A DNA stretch of 64,000 nt from Pontibacter sp. Tf4 (GCF_014212495.1 NZ_JACKZC010000002.1:310001-374000); one strand, 5' to 3'. Positions 16,793-25,850 are shown, numbered from the stretch's first letter. Notes: a model not told the origin generated them from the sequence alone. Translations and numbers: made by a program.

Positions 16793-19417
16793 TTATAGTT
16801 CTATCTTCAAACCAACCGAAACTGTAGTTGGATAAGGATACTGGCCGTAATCGAAACCGCTTTGTACTTCGGGGTTCTGACCTTTGTATTTCGTAAATAG
16901 TAAGGCATTCTGCAAGGTAGCCGTCAGGCTCAGATTGGCCCGGTCTTTCCAGATGGTGCCTAACTGGTAGCCAAGTTGCAGGTATTCCAGTTTAACGAAA
17001 TCAGCGACCTGCAGGTAGTAGCTCGAACTTGCCTGGCGTGTGCTGAAACCTGTTTCGTTATAGCTGCCCGAAATGTTTTCCAGGTAATCCGGTCCCCAGA
17101 GCCAACTCAGGTTACCGTAATTTGAATCTATACCGTTAAATACGTTATGGCCCGACGCAGCACGTACTAAAACAGAAGCCGAAAACTTTTTATACGACAC
17201 ATCAGAATGCAGACCAAGCTGTAACTTAGGACTTTTCTGTCCCATTACTTCAAGCTTTGGGTTACCATTCTTATCTACCTCATAAGAGCCCTCTATAGGC
17301 TGCCCCTGTTCGTTATACAATTGCTTATATAAATAAAAAGAATTTAATGGATGCCCGGGGCCCAGCACCATTTTATTATTGCCACCTGCGCTAACGATAT
17401 ACAACTGCTGCTCTCTCATTAACGATGTTACTTCAGAAGTGCCATGCCATACATTAGCTCCCAAGCTCCAAGTAAGGTTGTCGGTAGCCAACAATTTATA
17501 GTTCAGATCAGCTTCCAATCCATTAGTTATAAATTCGCCTACATTTACATATCGGGAATTATAGCCATTGCCATTCCACTGCTGGATCAGCAGGAACATA
17601 TCTGATGTTGTGGTGCTATAGTAGTTTACGTTTCCTGACAAGCGCGAATTAAGCAGGGCAAAGTTTAAACCGGCATTCCATTTCTTTACCGACTCCAGTT
17701 TTACACCGGAAGGTTGCAGCAGGTTATTGTATTGCAGGGAACTATGCTCTGGGTTAAGGAAGCGGCTATAGTTGCTGTATAGTTTAAGCGAGTTAATGAC
17801 CGGACTATTTGCCAAGAAGTTCTCCCGGCCTAACTCCCATGCTACTCCTGCTCCTAAAGATGTAGCTGCATTTTCCAGACCCGGCAAGCTGTATGTTTTC
17901 CAGTTGGAGATGCTGGCGTTTAGCGAGTACCTGTCTAAAACTGTAAGACCTAACTGCCCATAAACCGACTTTTTGCTGCTGCTGTTGGATGAGAAACTAT
18001 AGCCAGTCAGTTGGGTACCCTCTGTGTTAAATGCCGGGTGGTTGTTAATCTCCTGGTCCAGGGTTTGCCAGTTTGCGCCAGCCACCAGCCACAGGGCGCT
18101 TTTCAGGCTGTTCAATTCCTGATCGTATGCCAGGTAAGCTTCCTTAAAGCTATAGTTTAACTTGCCGTCATCTTTCTGTTTCCAGCCTTTATACCAGCTT
18201 ACGCTGGCCATTTCAGCAGGTCGCCACGACGAGTAATTGTTGTCCTGGTTGTGCAGCACGTAACGTGCATTAACCGATAGTTGTGGCAGAAAATGCAGCT
18301 TATAGTTTACATGTGCCTGCCCGTAAAGCGTATTTTTCTTGTCCTGGTCGTGGCGCTGCTCCAGTAAACTCAGCGGGTTAGGCGTAGCGTAATTGTGTGC
18401 TTCTCCGTTCTCGGTTAGGTAAGTAAAATAATTGCCATAGTTGTTATTCGCATGAACCGGCTGTGTAGGATCAAAAGTTAAAGCCGCCAAAATAGCCCTC
18501 TCGTCGGCTACACGGAGTTTCTGGTCTGCTTTGCGCAGGTTTAGCTTTATTTTCAGGTGCTCATCGATCAGGCTCGGCGCAACAGAAAGTGCTACTGAAG
18601 TGCGCTGATGCTGCGATGTTTTTAAGATGCCGTTATGGTTCAGGTAATTAGCTGATACGGCATAAGGCACAAAACCACCAACATTTCCCTTTACCTGCAA
18701 AGTATGGTCCTGACTGAAGGCTTTGCGGTAAATTTCATCCTGCCAGTCGGTGGTGTGGTTGCCAAGCAGATTCACTTTGTCCGGGTACTCCCGTTGCACT
18801 ATCTCCCTGAATTGTCCGGCACTCAGTACATCATGTTTTTCAGGTAAGAACGAAACAGCCCCCGTTGTTGAGAAAGTTACTTTTGGCTTTGCGCTTCCTG
18901 TTCCTGATAGCGTAGTAATATACAGCACACCATTGGCAGCTGCGGCACCAAATACGGAATTAATCGCGGCATCCTTCAGCAGCACCACTGAAGTCATATC
19001 AGACGGATTGATGAAGCTAAGATAACCTGCATGATTAGAAGAAGTCGCATCTAAAAGTGGTACACCATCTATCACTATAAGCGGTGCATTTGACCCGTAG
19101 ATAGTGGTACCATTCCGAAAAACCATTTGCTGTGCTGCACCGGGCTTACCACTGCCCTGTACAACCTGTAGCCCACTATACTTGCCTGTAAGCAGCTGTT
19201 CGGGTGTGGTAATAAAGCCTTTGTTTAAGGCCTTAGTTAATCTGGCATCTGTTATTTCAGATTCGTTTCTGGTACCATAAGGAGTACCTGTAACCTCATC
19301 TGTTTTAACGCCTTGTACCTGTTGGGTTGTCAGGCTGTCAGTAGTTTGGGCTATAGCTGTAAAAGTACACCCTAACAGAACCAGCAAGGTGCCCGCTGTG
19401 CGTAAAGTTTGTTTCAA
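16793..19417 (-). CDS. SusC/RagA-like TonB-dependent outer-membrane receptor (no SusD partner)
   Basis: An 874-residue protein with a signal peptide (cleavage near AIAQ) and a TonB-dependent receptor plug of the SusC type: LLTGKYSGLQVVQGSGKPG, PLIVIDGVPL, DMTSVVLLKDAAINSVFGAAAANGVLYITT. A large beta-barrel follows, ending in TTVSVGLKIEL. It lacks the N-terminal carboxypeptidase-like repeat seen in most SusC proteins, and no SusD gene adjoins it. It should import a bulky ligand with TonB energy; the ligand is unknown. The stop codon TAA is read from AACTATAA, a truncated copy of the window's palindrome. Confidence 0.9.
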   Translation of the reverse strand: MKQTLRTAGTLLVLLGCTFTAIAQTTDSLTTQQVQGVKTDEVTGTPYGTRNESEITDARLTKALNKGFITTPEQLLTGKYSGLQVVQGSGKPGAAQQMVFRNGTTIYGSNAPLIVIDGVPLLDATSSNHAGYLSFINPSDMTSVVLLKDAAINSVFGAAAANGVLYITTLSGTGSAKPKVTFSTTGAVSFLPEKHDVLSAGQFREIVQREYPDKVNLLGNHTTDWQDEIYRKAFSQDHTLQVKGNVGGFVPYAVSANYLNHNGILKTSQHQRTSVALSVAPSLIDEHLKIKLNLRKADQKLRVADERAILAALTFDPTQPVHANNNYGNYFTYLTENGEAHNYATPNPLSLLEQRHDQDKKNTLYGQAHVNYKLHFLPQLSVNARYVLHNQDNNYSSWRPAEMASVSWYKGWKQKDDGKLNYSFKEAYLAYDQELNSLKSALWLVAGANWQTLDQEINNHPAFNTEGTQLTGYSFSSNSSSKKSVYGQLGLTVLDRYSLNASISNWKTYSLPGLENAATSLGAGVAWELGRENFLANSPVINSLKLYSNYSRFLNPEHSSLQYNNLLQPSGVKLESVKKWNAGLNFALLNSRLSGNVNYYSTTTSDMFLLIQQWNGNGYNSRYVNVGEFITNGLEADLNYKLLATDNLTWSLGANVWHGTSEVTSLMREQQLYIVSAGGNNKMVLGPGHPLNSFYLYKQLYNEQGQPIEGSYEVDKNGNPKLEVMGQKSPKLQLGLHSDVSYKKFSASVLVRAASGHNVFNGIDSNYGNLSWLWGPDYLENISGSYNETGFSTRQASSSYYLQVADFVKLEYLQLGYQLGTIWKDRANLSLTATLQNALLFTKYKGQNPEVQSGFDYGQYPYPTTVSVGLKIEL

Positions 19418-19480
19418 GTGGTTGTAAATTAGGTTGAAAGATGAGTTGAAATTACAGAAATTAATACAAAGTACAGATAT

Positions 19481-19516
19481 AAAAAAAGCACAGGCCGCTG
19501 ACCTGTGCTCTCTTTG
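19481..19516 (-). terminator. Terminator of the MBL-fold protein gene
   Basis: AGCACAGG (19488-19495) and CCTGTGCT (19502-19509) form a stem that continues into a run of T on the minus strand. It ends the transcript from 19534-20310. Confidence 0.75.
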
Positions 19517-19533
19517 TAAACTATAGTTTGGAT

Positions 19534-20310
19534 TTATTTCTTCTCTTGCTGCTGATTTGGATACCAGTTTCTGAGCCTTACATCAATGTTTTTATCTTTT
19601 TCGTTAACCATGCGCTTAAATGCTTCCACATCGGCCAGGCCTTCGGTGCCGCGGTAGTGGTAAGGATAAATTACTTTAGGTTTGAACTCAAGAACCGCAC
19701 TAGCAGCCTGGTCAATGTCCATGGTATATGGCAGGTTCATGCTCACAAAAGCCACGTCAATATTCTTTAAAGCCCGCATCTCTGGTATGTCTTCTGTGTC
19801 GCCGGAAATATAGATGCGTTTGCCGCCCATCGTTAAAATGTAGCCATTGCCCCTGCCCTTCGGATGCCGCGAATCTGCTGTTTCTGGTAGGTTATACATC
19901 GGGATGGCTTCTATGGAAATGCCAGCCTGGTTGGTAGTTTCGCCGTTGCCGATAACGATAGCCTGCGCTTTGTACTTCTCCGGTAACTGGTCGGCTACGG
20001 CTTGTGGCACAACCATTTTCGCGCCTTTTAGGTCCAGGCCGTCCAGCGTTTTGGCATCCAGGTGGTCGCCGTGAATGTCAGTTATTAAAACAACATCGGC
20101 TTTGGGTATTGTTTTGTAGCCTTCGGCACCACCATACGGGTCTACGTAAATATTCTTACCGTTCCAGCTTAGCACCAGCGACCCGTGTGTAATGGGTTGT
20201 ACCTTCAGCTGGCCCTGATCAGTTTTGATCATATCGGGTTTCTGCTGCTGGGCTTGTAGCTGTACGATAGCCAGCGCAAAAACAAAGGTTAACAAAGCTT
20301 TTAATTTCAT
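19534..20310 (-). CDS. Exported metallo-beta-lactamase-fold hydrolase
   Basis: A 258-residue protein with a signal peptide (VQLQAQQQ) and a metallo-beta-lactamase-like fold of the UPF0173/UlaG type. The metal site motif reads TDIHGDHLD, with Asp in place of the first His of the classic HxHxDH; later ligands are GDTED and the C-terminal YPYHYRGTE. The substrate is unknown. The start ATG lies in AAACTATG. It is transcribed alone. Confidence 0.85.
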   Translation of the reverse strand: MKLKALLTFVFALAIVQLQAQQQKPDMIKTDQGQLKVQPITHGSLVLSWNGKNIYVDPYGGAEGYKTIPKADVVLITDIHGDHLDAKTLDGLDLKGAKMVVPQAVADQLPEKYKAQAIVIGNGETTNQAGISIEAIPMYNLPETADSRHPKGRGNGYILTMGGKRIYISGDTEDIPEMRALKNIDVAFVSMNLPYTMDIDQAASAVLEFKPKVIYPYHYRGTEGLADVEAFKRMVNEKDKNIDVRLRNWYPNQQQEKK

Positions 20311-20436
20311 AGTTTGGGTAAGTTAGTTTTGCTTATAAACTGGTATTTGGGAGGAATGTTTTATAAGGATTGAGCTAACGGATTTGGCCATAAGGCGGCG
20401 CAGCTGGCTTATGGCTGTGGTTAGGGAATAGTAATT

Positions 20437-20895
20437 TTACTCTACTTCGATTTCTGTAATGTTCCCGTTCTCCCACATTACTGAGATATAACCTAAAGCC
20501 TTATCGTCAAGTTGCTCAAATGTTAACTCAAACCTAGGGTGCCATATATCGGTCGGGTATATGGCTGATAGATATAATTCCTCTTTCCATTCTCCTTGAA
20601 GTACATCTTTGTAAGCTGACTTTTCTGGAAGTTTAGTCATTACATCACAAACTAAATTTTCTAAATTGTCAACTATAAAGTAGATCGCATTCAGCTGCTG
20701 CTTATGTGGTCCAACTGAATTTCCTTCAATGATGAAACAGGTTTCTTTCTTTTGGCTTGCGACTAACTTTGCACTTGTCCATGTATAGTTGATTGAAGGG
20801 TTATCCCGTTTTATCCTTGTCTTTAGTTCACCTATTTTTTTATCCTCAATTTTAATTGATTTACCAAAGAGCAGTTTCAGAAACATATTCATCAA
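20437..20895 (-). CDS. Hypothetical protein of 152 residues
   Basis: I do not recognise this protein. It lacks a signal peptide and membrane segments, is acidic toward the C-terminus (WENGNITEIEVE) and could be a small alpha/beta domain. The coding sequence is visibly AT-richer than its neighbours and the fragment has few CTATAG motifs, which may point to recent acquisition. It lies downstream of thyA on the same strand, separated by a perfect hairpin, and a second hairpin (GCCATAAG/CTTATGGC, 20387-20415) follows its stop. Confidence 0.6.
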   Translation of the reverse strand: MMNMFLKLLFGKSIKIEDKKIGELKTRIKRDNPSINYTWTSAKLVASQKKETCFIIEGNSVGPHKQQLNAIYFIVDNLENLVCDVMTKLPEKSAYKDVLQGEWKEELYLSAIYPTDIWHPRFELTFEQLDDKALGYISVMWENGNITEIEVE

Positions 20896-20917
20896 TTTTA
20901 TTTACCCTAACTATGAT

Positions 20918-20943
20918 ATAACAGGAGTACTTACTCCTGTTAT
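20918..20943 (-). terminator. Hairpin after thyA
   Basis: ATAACAGGAGT and ACTCCTGTTAT form a perfect 11-bp stem with a 4-nt loop in the 69-bp gap after thyA. There is no T-tract, so termination or mRNA 3'-end protection are both possible. Confidence 0.5.
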
Positions 20944-20964
20944 CTGCACTATAACTATAGCTAC

Positions 20965-21759
20965 CTACACCGCCACAGGTGCTTTAATAGCCGGGTGCGG
21001 GTTATAGTTTACCAGTTCAAAGTCTTCAAACTTAAAGTCGAAAATATCTTTCACATCGGGGTTAATGACCATCGTTGGTAACTCACGTGGTTCGCGGGTA
21101 AGCTGTAGTTGCGCCTGCTCCAGGTGGTTGGTATATAAGTGCGTGTCGCCGCCTGTCCAGATAAACTCGCCGGGCTCCAGCCCTGTTACCTGCGCCATCA
21201 TCAATACCAGTAAAGCGTAGGATGCAATGTTGAAGGGCACACCAAGGAACACATCGGCAGAGCGCTGGTATAGCTGGCAGCTCAGTTTGCCTTCAGCAAC
21301 ATAGAACTGGTAAAAGGCGTGGCATGGCGGCAGCTTCATGTTCTCGATCTCGGCTACGTTCCAGGCGCTCACTATAATCCGGCGCGAATCGGGGTTGTTT
21401 TTGAGTTGGTTTACTACCTGCGTGATCTGGTCGATGTGGCGGCCGTCGGGCGTTGGCCAGCTGCGCCACTGCGAGCCGTACACCGGGCCCAGGTTGCCGT
21501 TCTCGTCGGCCCACTCATCCCAGATGCTTACGCCATTTTCTTTCAGGTACGCAATATTGGTATCGCCTTTCAGGAACCACAGCAGTTCGTGTATAATAGA
21601 CTTGAGATGCACTTTTTTAGTGGTAACCAGCGGGAAACCATCGGCCAGGCTAAAGCGCATCTGGTAGCCAAAAACGCTTAAGGTGCCGGTTCCGGTTCTG
21701 TCTTCTTTCTTCACACCGTTATCTAAGATGTGCTGCATCAGGTCTAAATATTGCTTCAT
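20965..21759 (-). CDS. thyA: Thymidylate synthase
   Basis: ThyA methylates dUMP to dTMP with methylene-tetrahydrofolate. The 264-residue protein is full length and near-canonical: [46 protein letters not shown], the active-site Cys in [32 protein letters not shown], and the C-terminal [13 protein letters not shown]. The leader contains the AACTTTCAACTCTTAAC quasi-repeat shared with the pabC-like gene. Confidence 0.98.
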   Translation of the reverse strand: MKQYLDLMQHILDNGVKKEDRTGTGTLSVFGYQMRFSLADGFPLVTTKKVHLKSIIHELLWFLKGDTNIAYLKENGVSIWDEWADENGNLGPVYGSQWRSWPTPDGRHIDQITQVVNQLKNNPDSRRIIVSAWNVAEIENMKLPPCHAFYQFYVAEGKLSCQLYQRSADVFLGVPFNIASYALLVLMMAQVTGLEPGEFIWTGGDTHLYTNHLEQAQLQLTREPRELPTMVINPDVKDIFDFKFEDFELVNYNPHPAIKAPVAV

Positions 21760-21835
21760 GGTATAGGCTATAGTTGGTAGTTAAGAGTTGAAAGTTAAGA
21801 GTTAAAATCTGGGTATCAAACGCAAATTAAAACAA

Positions 21836-21865
21836 AAAAGCCTGCTGCTTGGGCAGTAGGCTTTT
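21836..21865 (-). terminator. Terminator of the Cys-rich exported peptide gene
   Basis: AAAAGCCTGCTGC and GCAGTAGGCTTTT form a 13-bp stem with one wobble, followed by T residues on the minus strand, 26 bp past the stop of 21891-22169. Confidence 0.8.
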
Positions 21866-21890
21866 CAGGTTGGCTAAAAGTTGGGGTAAA

Positions 21891-22169
21891 TTATTTTTGA
21901 GTCTTTGTTTCTTTGGCGTCTTTAGCTGCGTCTGCCTTGGCGGTGTCTTTTTTCATGCAGCAGGCTGGTTTTTCGGCCGGTTTACCATCGGCAGTTGGCT
22001 TAGCCATGTGGCAGCTCTCAGCTGTGGCATCAGCCTTTTTGCCTTTTTTGCTTTTCTTGTCTTTGTCGGAATGCTCCATTTTGCACTTACCGCCTTCGCA
22101 GGCAAACGCTGGGGCAGCACCTGCTCCCATAAAACCGGCCAGGGCCAGCACCATCACTAATTTCTTCAT
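21891..22169 (-). CDS. Small exported Cys/His/Met- and Lys-rich protein
   Basis: A 92-residue protein with a clear signal peptide (MKKLVMVLALAGFMGAGAAP, cut near AFA). The mature part is lysine-rich and carries three thiol clusters: CEGGKCKMEH, ESCHMAK and ACCMKKD. Cys/His/Met sets of this kind suggest metal (copper or zinc) binding, which is inference. Opposite-strand frames of similar length lack signal-peptide logic and are rejected. A well-formed promoter lies upstream and a terminator downstream, so the gene is expressed alone. Confidence 0.75.
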   Translation of the reverse strand: MKKLVMVLALAGFMGAGAAPAFACEGGKCKMEHSDKDKKSKKGKKADATAESCHMAKPTADGKPAEKPACCMKKDTAKADAAKDAKETKTQK

Positions 22170-22204
22170 ATCCTATAGTTTATTTTGTAGCTGATTATCT
22201 GTTG

Positions 22205-22233
22205 CAAATTTAGCCGCATTACGCAATTTGCAA
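22205..22233 (-). promoter_or_regulatory. -33/-7 promoter of the Cys-rich peptide gene
   Basis: On the minus strand a TTTG at 22230-22233 is followed 17 bp later by TAAATTTG (22205-22212), matching the Bacteroidetes TTTG/TAnnTTTG pattern. The start codon is about 36 bp downstream. Confidence 0.6.
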
Positions 22234-22348
22234 AATGATGTTTATCAACTATAAAAGCACCGCCACAGCCATTTTTGACAAAATATTTCAGGCAACATCC
22301 AATATCATTTAGTTAATTGCGTGTATATAGCATAGCAAGTATAAAAAG

Positions 22349-22978
22349 ATGAAGAAAAAGTTAGGAACGCTGTTGGTGCTGCTATGTACCATTTTTACAA
22401 CTGTGCAGGCGCAGGATACGGCCGAAGCAAAGAAACAGGAGCAGCAGGAAAACAAGATTGCCCACCTGATGAGCGAGCGCGAGCAATTGGTGCTCGAATA
22501 CCAGTACCTGAACCAGCAGAACAACAGTTTCTGGGGAAACAAGTCTAAAAAAGACCTCCTCAACATCATCGATACCCTGAAAGAGCTGATTAAAAAAGAT
22601 TCGGAACTGATTGCAGCCGTAAAAGAGGCCAGTATAAAAACGATCGCGAAAAGCACTGTAGAAAACCAGCGGGCTGGCAAACAGATTGTAGTAGATCAGC
22701 GCCAGATAAACGAACGTATCAGAGGACTGCAGAGCCAGATAAATACCCTGCAAAGCCAGCTGAAAAAACGTGAGCGAACGATAGCCGACCTGCAACTACA
22801 GGTAAAGGAAGCGGACGAAAAACGCTATGGAAAAGACAAGGTAATTACGGTGCTGGCTGTGGCGGCGGCTATTTTATTGCTATACGCCATCATTTTACAG
22901 GTGAGCCTCAGCAAAACCAAGGCAAAGCTGAATGCCAAAGCCAAAACAACCCGCCGCAAAGCTGCCAACCAGTTATAA
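22349..22978 (+). CDS. Exported coiled-coil protein with C-terminal membrane anchor
   Basis: A 209-residue protein of unknown function. It has a signal peptide (ending TTVQAQD), a long charged coiled coil (residues about 30-165, with heptad-like RGLQSQINTLQSQLKKRERTI), one hydrophobic span (about 172-190, VLAVAAAILLLYAIIL) and a basic tail. The topology suggests periplasmic coiled coil with the tail at the cytoplasmic face or a tail-anchored orientation. No homologous family is recalled. It is followed by a 137-bp gap with a terminator. Confidence 0.75.
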   Translation: MKKKLGTLLVLLCTIFTTVQAQDTAEAKKQEQQENKIAHLMSEREQLVLEYQYLNQQNNSFWGNKSKKDLLNIIDTLKELIKKDSELIAAVKEASIKTIAKSTVENQRAGKQIVVDQRQINERIRGLQSQINTLQSQLKKRERTIADLQLQVKEADEKRYGKDKVITVLAVAAAILLLYAIILQVSLSKTKAKLNAKAKTTRRKAANQL

Positions 22979-23074
22979 CTTCAGCTTATAAAAACGGAAT
23001 TAATACAGGCATTTTTTTTGTTATAGTTTCCTTGCCAGATGGCAGGAACACGTATACTATAGCTGATACAAGGC

Positions 23075-23109
23075 AAGGGCTGGCGTGAAGATTCCAGCCC
23101 TTATTTTTG
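23075..23109 (+). terminator. Terminator hairpin abutting the helicase start, with a TAnnTTTG box in its T-tract
   Basis: AAGGGCTGG (23075-23083) and CCAGCCCTT (23094-23102) form a perfect 9-bp stem followed by ATTTTTG. The hairpin ends 14 bp before the ATG at 23116. TATTTTTG at 23102-23109 also satisfies TAnnTTTG. It may end the 22349-22978 transcript and double as a promoter. Confidence 0.6.
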
Positions 23110-23115
23110 ATGTAA

Positions 23116-25050
23116 ATGAGAGATATTTTTGAAGAACTGCTGCAGGTACAACACCTGCTGAAAATTGAACAGGAAGAAGACCGCGAACAGTATAAACTTA
23201 AGAGCCTGAAAAGCACCATACAGGAGCGCAAGGAAATGGGCTTTTGCTGGTATCCGGTAACTATAGTTAAAGAAGAGATCGGTTTCGGGAACAAGGTAGT
23301 TATAGAAGTGGAACGCACCTCGGGCCGCGACGACCTGCACCTGTTTCAGACGGGAAAGGCGGCAGCCCTATTCAGCAATTCCGGCGAACGACAAAATTTA
23401 AGTGGTGTTATAGTTGGCCTGAAGCGCAACAAAATACAGCTGGCTACCAACAAAGAGGACCTGCCGGAATGGGTGGATGGTGGTAAGCTGGGCATCGACC
23501 TGACCTTTGATGAGATGAGCTACCGCGAGATGGAGATCGCCATGAAGAAGGTGCTCGAAGCGTACAAATCAAGGTTAGCCGAGCTGCGCGATATTTTGCT
23601 GGGCATCAAAGAGCCCACCTTTACCGATGTGCAGGTAGACGAGATTCCGGTACTGAACGACTCCCAGAACGAAGCGGTACGCAAGGTAGCACAAGCCAGG
23701 GATGTCGCCATCATTCACGGCCCTCCCGGCACTGGTAAAACCACCACATTGGTGCAGGCTATACTACATACTTTAAAAACCCAGAAGCGCCTGCTGGTAA
23801 CGGCTCCCTCCAACACTGCGGTAGACCTGCTTACCGAAAAGCTGGCCAACGAAGGTGTAAACGTAATCCGTATCGGTAATCCGTCGCGCGTGTCGGATGT
23901 ATTGCTGGAGCATACCCTGGATGCGCAGATCATGGACCACAAGGCCTACAAAGACCTGAAAACGGTGCGAAAAACGGCAGAAGAATACAAGCGCATGGCC
24001 TTCCAGTACAAGCGTAAGTTTGGCCACGAAGAGCGTCTGCAGCGCCAGATGTACAAAGCCGAAAGCAACCGCCTGCTGGACGAAGCTGATAACATAGAAC
24101 ATTACATTACCGAAGACCTGCTGGAAAATGTGCAGGTAATTACGTGTACGCTGGTAGGCGCAGCCAACAAAGCCATCCGCCACCTCACCTACGACACTGT
24201 TTTTATAGACGAAGCTGCCCAGGCGCTGGAACCGGCTTGCTGGGTTCCTATTTCCAGAGCAAACAAAGTTGTGCTTGCCGGCGACCATTGTCAGTTGCCA
24301 CCTACGGTTAAGTCCTTTTTTGCAGAGCAGAAAGGATTAGGTAAAACTTTGTTCGAGAAGTGCATCGAACGCCAGCCCAACGTATCGGTGATGTTGAAAA
24401 CGCAGTACCGCATGCACCACCACATCATGCAATTCTCGAACGAGCAGTTCTACAACGGTGAATTAATGGCCCACGAAAGCGTACACAGCAGCGACCTGCA
24501 TGGCTATGACACGTTCTTTAAACCCGGCTTGGCCGTAGAGTTTGTTGATACCGCCGGATGTGGCTATAACGAAGTAGTGAACCCCGAAGCGCAAAGCTCG
24601 GCCAACCCCGAAGAGGCGGACCTGTTGCTGAACCACCTGCAGGCGCTGCTAAAAGATTACGAACAGGACGAAGAAGTGGCGCCGCTGCGCATTGGGGTAA
24701 TAGCGCCTTACCGTGCCCAGATCAATTACCTGCAGGACAAAGTAGAGCACATGCCACTCTTGCACGAACTATACCAGAAACGCGAGCTTTCGATTGGTAC
24801 GGTGGATAGTTTCCAAGGCCAGGAGCGCGACATAATCTACATCAGTATGGTGCGCAGCAACGAGACCGGCGAAATAGGTTTTTTGAGCGATATACGCCGC
24901 ATGAACGTGGGCATGACCCGCGCCAAAAAGAAACTGGTTATAGTTGGCGACAGCGCTACACTATCGCATCATCCGTTCTACGAGGCGTTTCTGAAGTATA
25001 CCGAGCGTATAAACGCTTACCGCAGCGCCTGGGAACTGACCGAACTATAA
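23116..25050 (+). CDS. Superfamily 1 helicase, SMUBP2/UPF1-like
   Basis: A 644-residue SF1B helicase of the IGHMBP2 type. The N-terminal region (about 1-170) forms the OB-like beta-barrel domain; motif I is GPPGTGKT (202-209), motif II is DEAAQALEPA, motif III contains GDHCQLPPTVKS, motif IV/V is GTVDSFQGQERDIIYISMVRSN and motif VI GMTRAKKKL. Bacterial members unwind RNA or DNA; the specific role is unsettled. The stop codon TAA is again read from AACTATAA. Upstream there is a hairpin very near the start. Confidence 0.9.
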   Translation: MRDIFEELLQVQHLLKIEQEEDREQYKLKSLKSTIQERKEMGFCWYPVTIVKEEIGFGNKVVIEVERTSGRDDLHLFQTGKAAALFSNSGERQNLSGVIVGLKRNKIQLATNKEDLPEWVDGGKLGIDLTFDEMSYREMEIAMKKVLEAYKSRLAELRDILLGIKEPTFTDVQVDEIPVLNDSQNEAVRKVAQARDVAIIHGPPGTGKTTTLVQAILHTLKTQKRLLVTAPSNTAVDLLTEKLANEGVNVIRIGNPSRVSDVLLEHTLDAQIMDHKAYKDLKTVRKTAEEYKRMAFQYKRKFGHEERLQRQMYKAESNRLLDEADNIEHYITEDLLENVQVITCTLVGAANKAIRHLTYDTVFIDEAAQALEPACWVPISRANKVVLAGDHCQLPPTVKSFFAEQKGLGKTLFEKCIERQPNVSVMLKTQYRMHHHIMQFSNEQFYNGELMAHESVHSSDLHGYDTFFKPGLAVEFVDTAGCGYNEVVNPEAQSSANPEEADLLLNHLQALLKDYEQDEEVAPLRIGVIAPYRAQINYLQDKVEHMPLLHELYQKRELSIGTVDSFQGQERDIIYISMVRSNETGEIGFLSDIRRMNVGMTRAKKKLVIVGDSATLSHHPFYEAFLKYTERINAYRSAWELTEL

Positions 25051-25121
25051 TTTGAACCGAAGTCTGCGATTGCAAGTATAAATACTTACCTTGCCGACCT
25101 CAAACACATGAACGATACATT

Positions 25122-25637
25122 ATGAAAATTGAAAAAAACAAAGTGGTAACGCTCACTTATGAGTTAAGAATACAGAACGAAAACGGTGAGCAGAGCCTTG
25201 TAGAAGTAGCCAGCGAAGAGCAGCCAATGGCCTTTATCTTCGGCATGAGCGGCCTGCCCGACCAGTTTGAAGATAACCTGAATGGCCTGAGCGAAGGCGA
25301 TAACTTCGAGTTTAAGCTGGATGCAGAAGAAGGCTACGGCGAGTTCGATGATAACGCTGTTGTAGAACTACCAATGAATGTGTTTGAAGTAGAAGGCGCT
25401 GTGCCCGACAACATGCTGGAAGTAGGTAATTTTATACCAATGACAGACAGCGAAGGAAACCAGTTACAGGGTCGTGTTGCCAAAGTAACAGATTTTACCG
25501 TAACGATGGATTTCAACCATCCGTTGTCTGGTAAAGAACTGTATTTTAAAGGTAAAGTTGCCCAGGTTCGTGAAGCTACCAAGGAAGAGTTAGAGCACGG
25601 TCACGTACACGGTCCAGGCGGTCATCACCATCATTAA
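25122..25637 (+). CDS. slyD: SlyD-like FKBP-type peptidyl-prolyl isomerase
   Basis: A 171-residue FKBP-family protein. Residues 1-70 and 130-150 form the FKBP domain (GMSGLPDQFEDNLNGLSEGD) with an inserted IF (chaperone) flap of about 60 residues, and the C-terminus is a His-rich tail (HGHVHGPGGHHHH) typical of SlyD metal-binding tails. It catalyses proline isomerisation, chaperones unfolded chains and can supply nickel. The ATG at 25122 follows an A-rich stretch. A strong terminator follows. Confidence 0.92.
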   Translation: MKIEKNKVVTLTYELRIQNENGEQSLVEVASEEQPMAFIFGMSGLPDQFEDNLNGLSEGDNFEFKLDAEEGYGEFDDNAVVELPMNVFEVEGAVPDNMLEVGNFIPMTDSEGNQLQGRVAKVTDFTVTMDFNHPLSGKELYFKGKVAQVREATKEELEHGHVHGPGGHHHH

Positions 25638-25657
25638 TAGGTACTTAATATTTCTTT

Positions 25658-25694
25658 AAAAAGCAGCACGGGTTAATTCTCATGCTGCTTTTTT
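25658..25694 (+). terminator. Terminator of slyD
   Basis: AAAAAGCAGCA and TGCTGCTTTTTT form an 11-bp stem with a 14-nt loop and a run of T. Confidence 0.85.
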
Positions 25695-25820
25695 GTTGCT
25701 ATGACTTTTCATAAGGGTTGCAAGTTGAGGGTTTTATATGCGCTATAGTTCCGTCTTTGTCATGTCGGGCAAAACCGAGACATCTTATATATCCTATAGT
25801 TGTGGATCAAATCTTTACTG

Positions 25821-25850
25821 TCATTTCGAGTGTAGCGAGAAATCTATCTC
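25821..25850 (+). repeat. Short dispersed repeat, TCATTTCGAG...GAGAAATCTATCTC type
   Basis: A 30-bp sequence with an imperfect hairpin (TTTCGAG/CGAGAAA) recurs as the reverse complement at 38562-38591 (about 80% identity by eye) in the same position relative to the 333-bp repeat. Copies of this unit are common in Bacteroidetes spacers. Confidence 0.7.

Noticed and set aside
21849-22194. Plus-strand frames over the Cys-rich peptide
   Set aside because: The minus-strand frame has a signal peptide, a promoter and a terminator; the plus-strand frames are its shadow.
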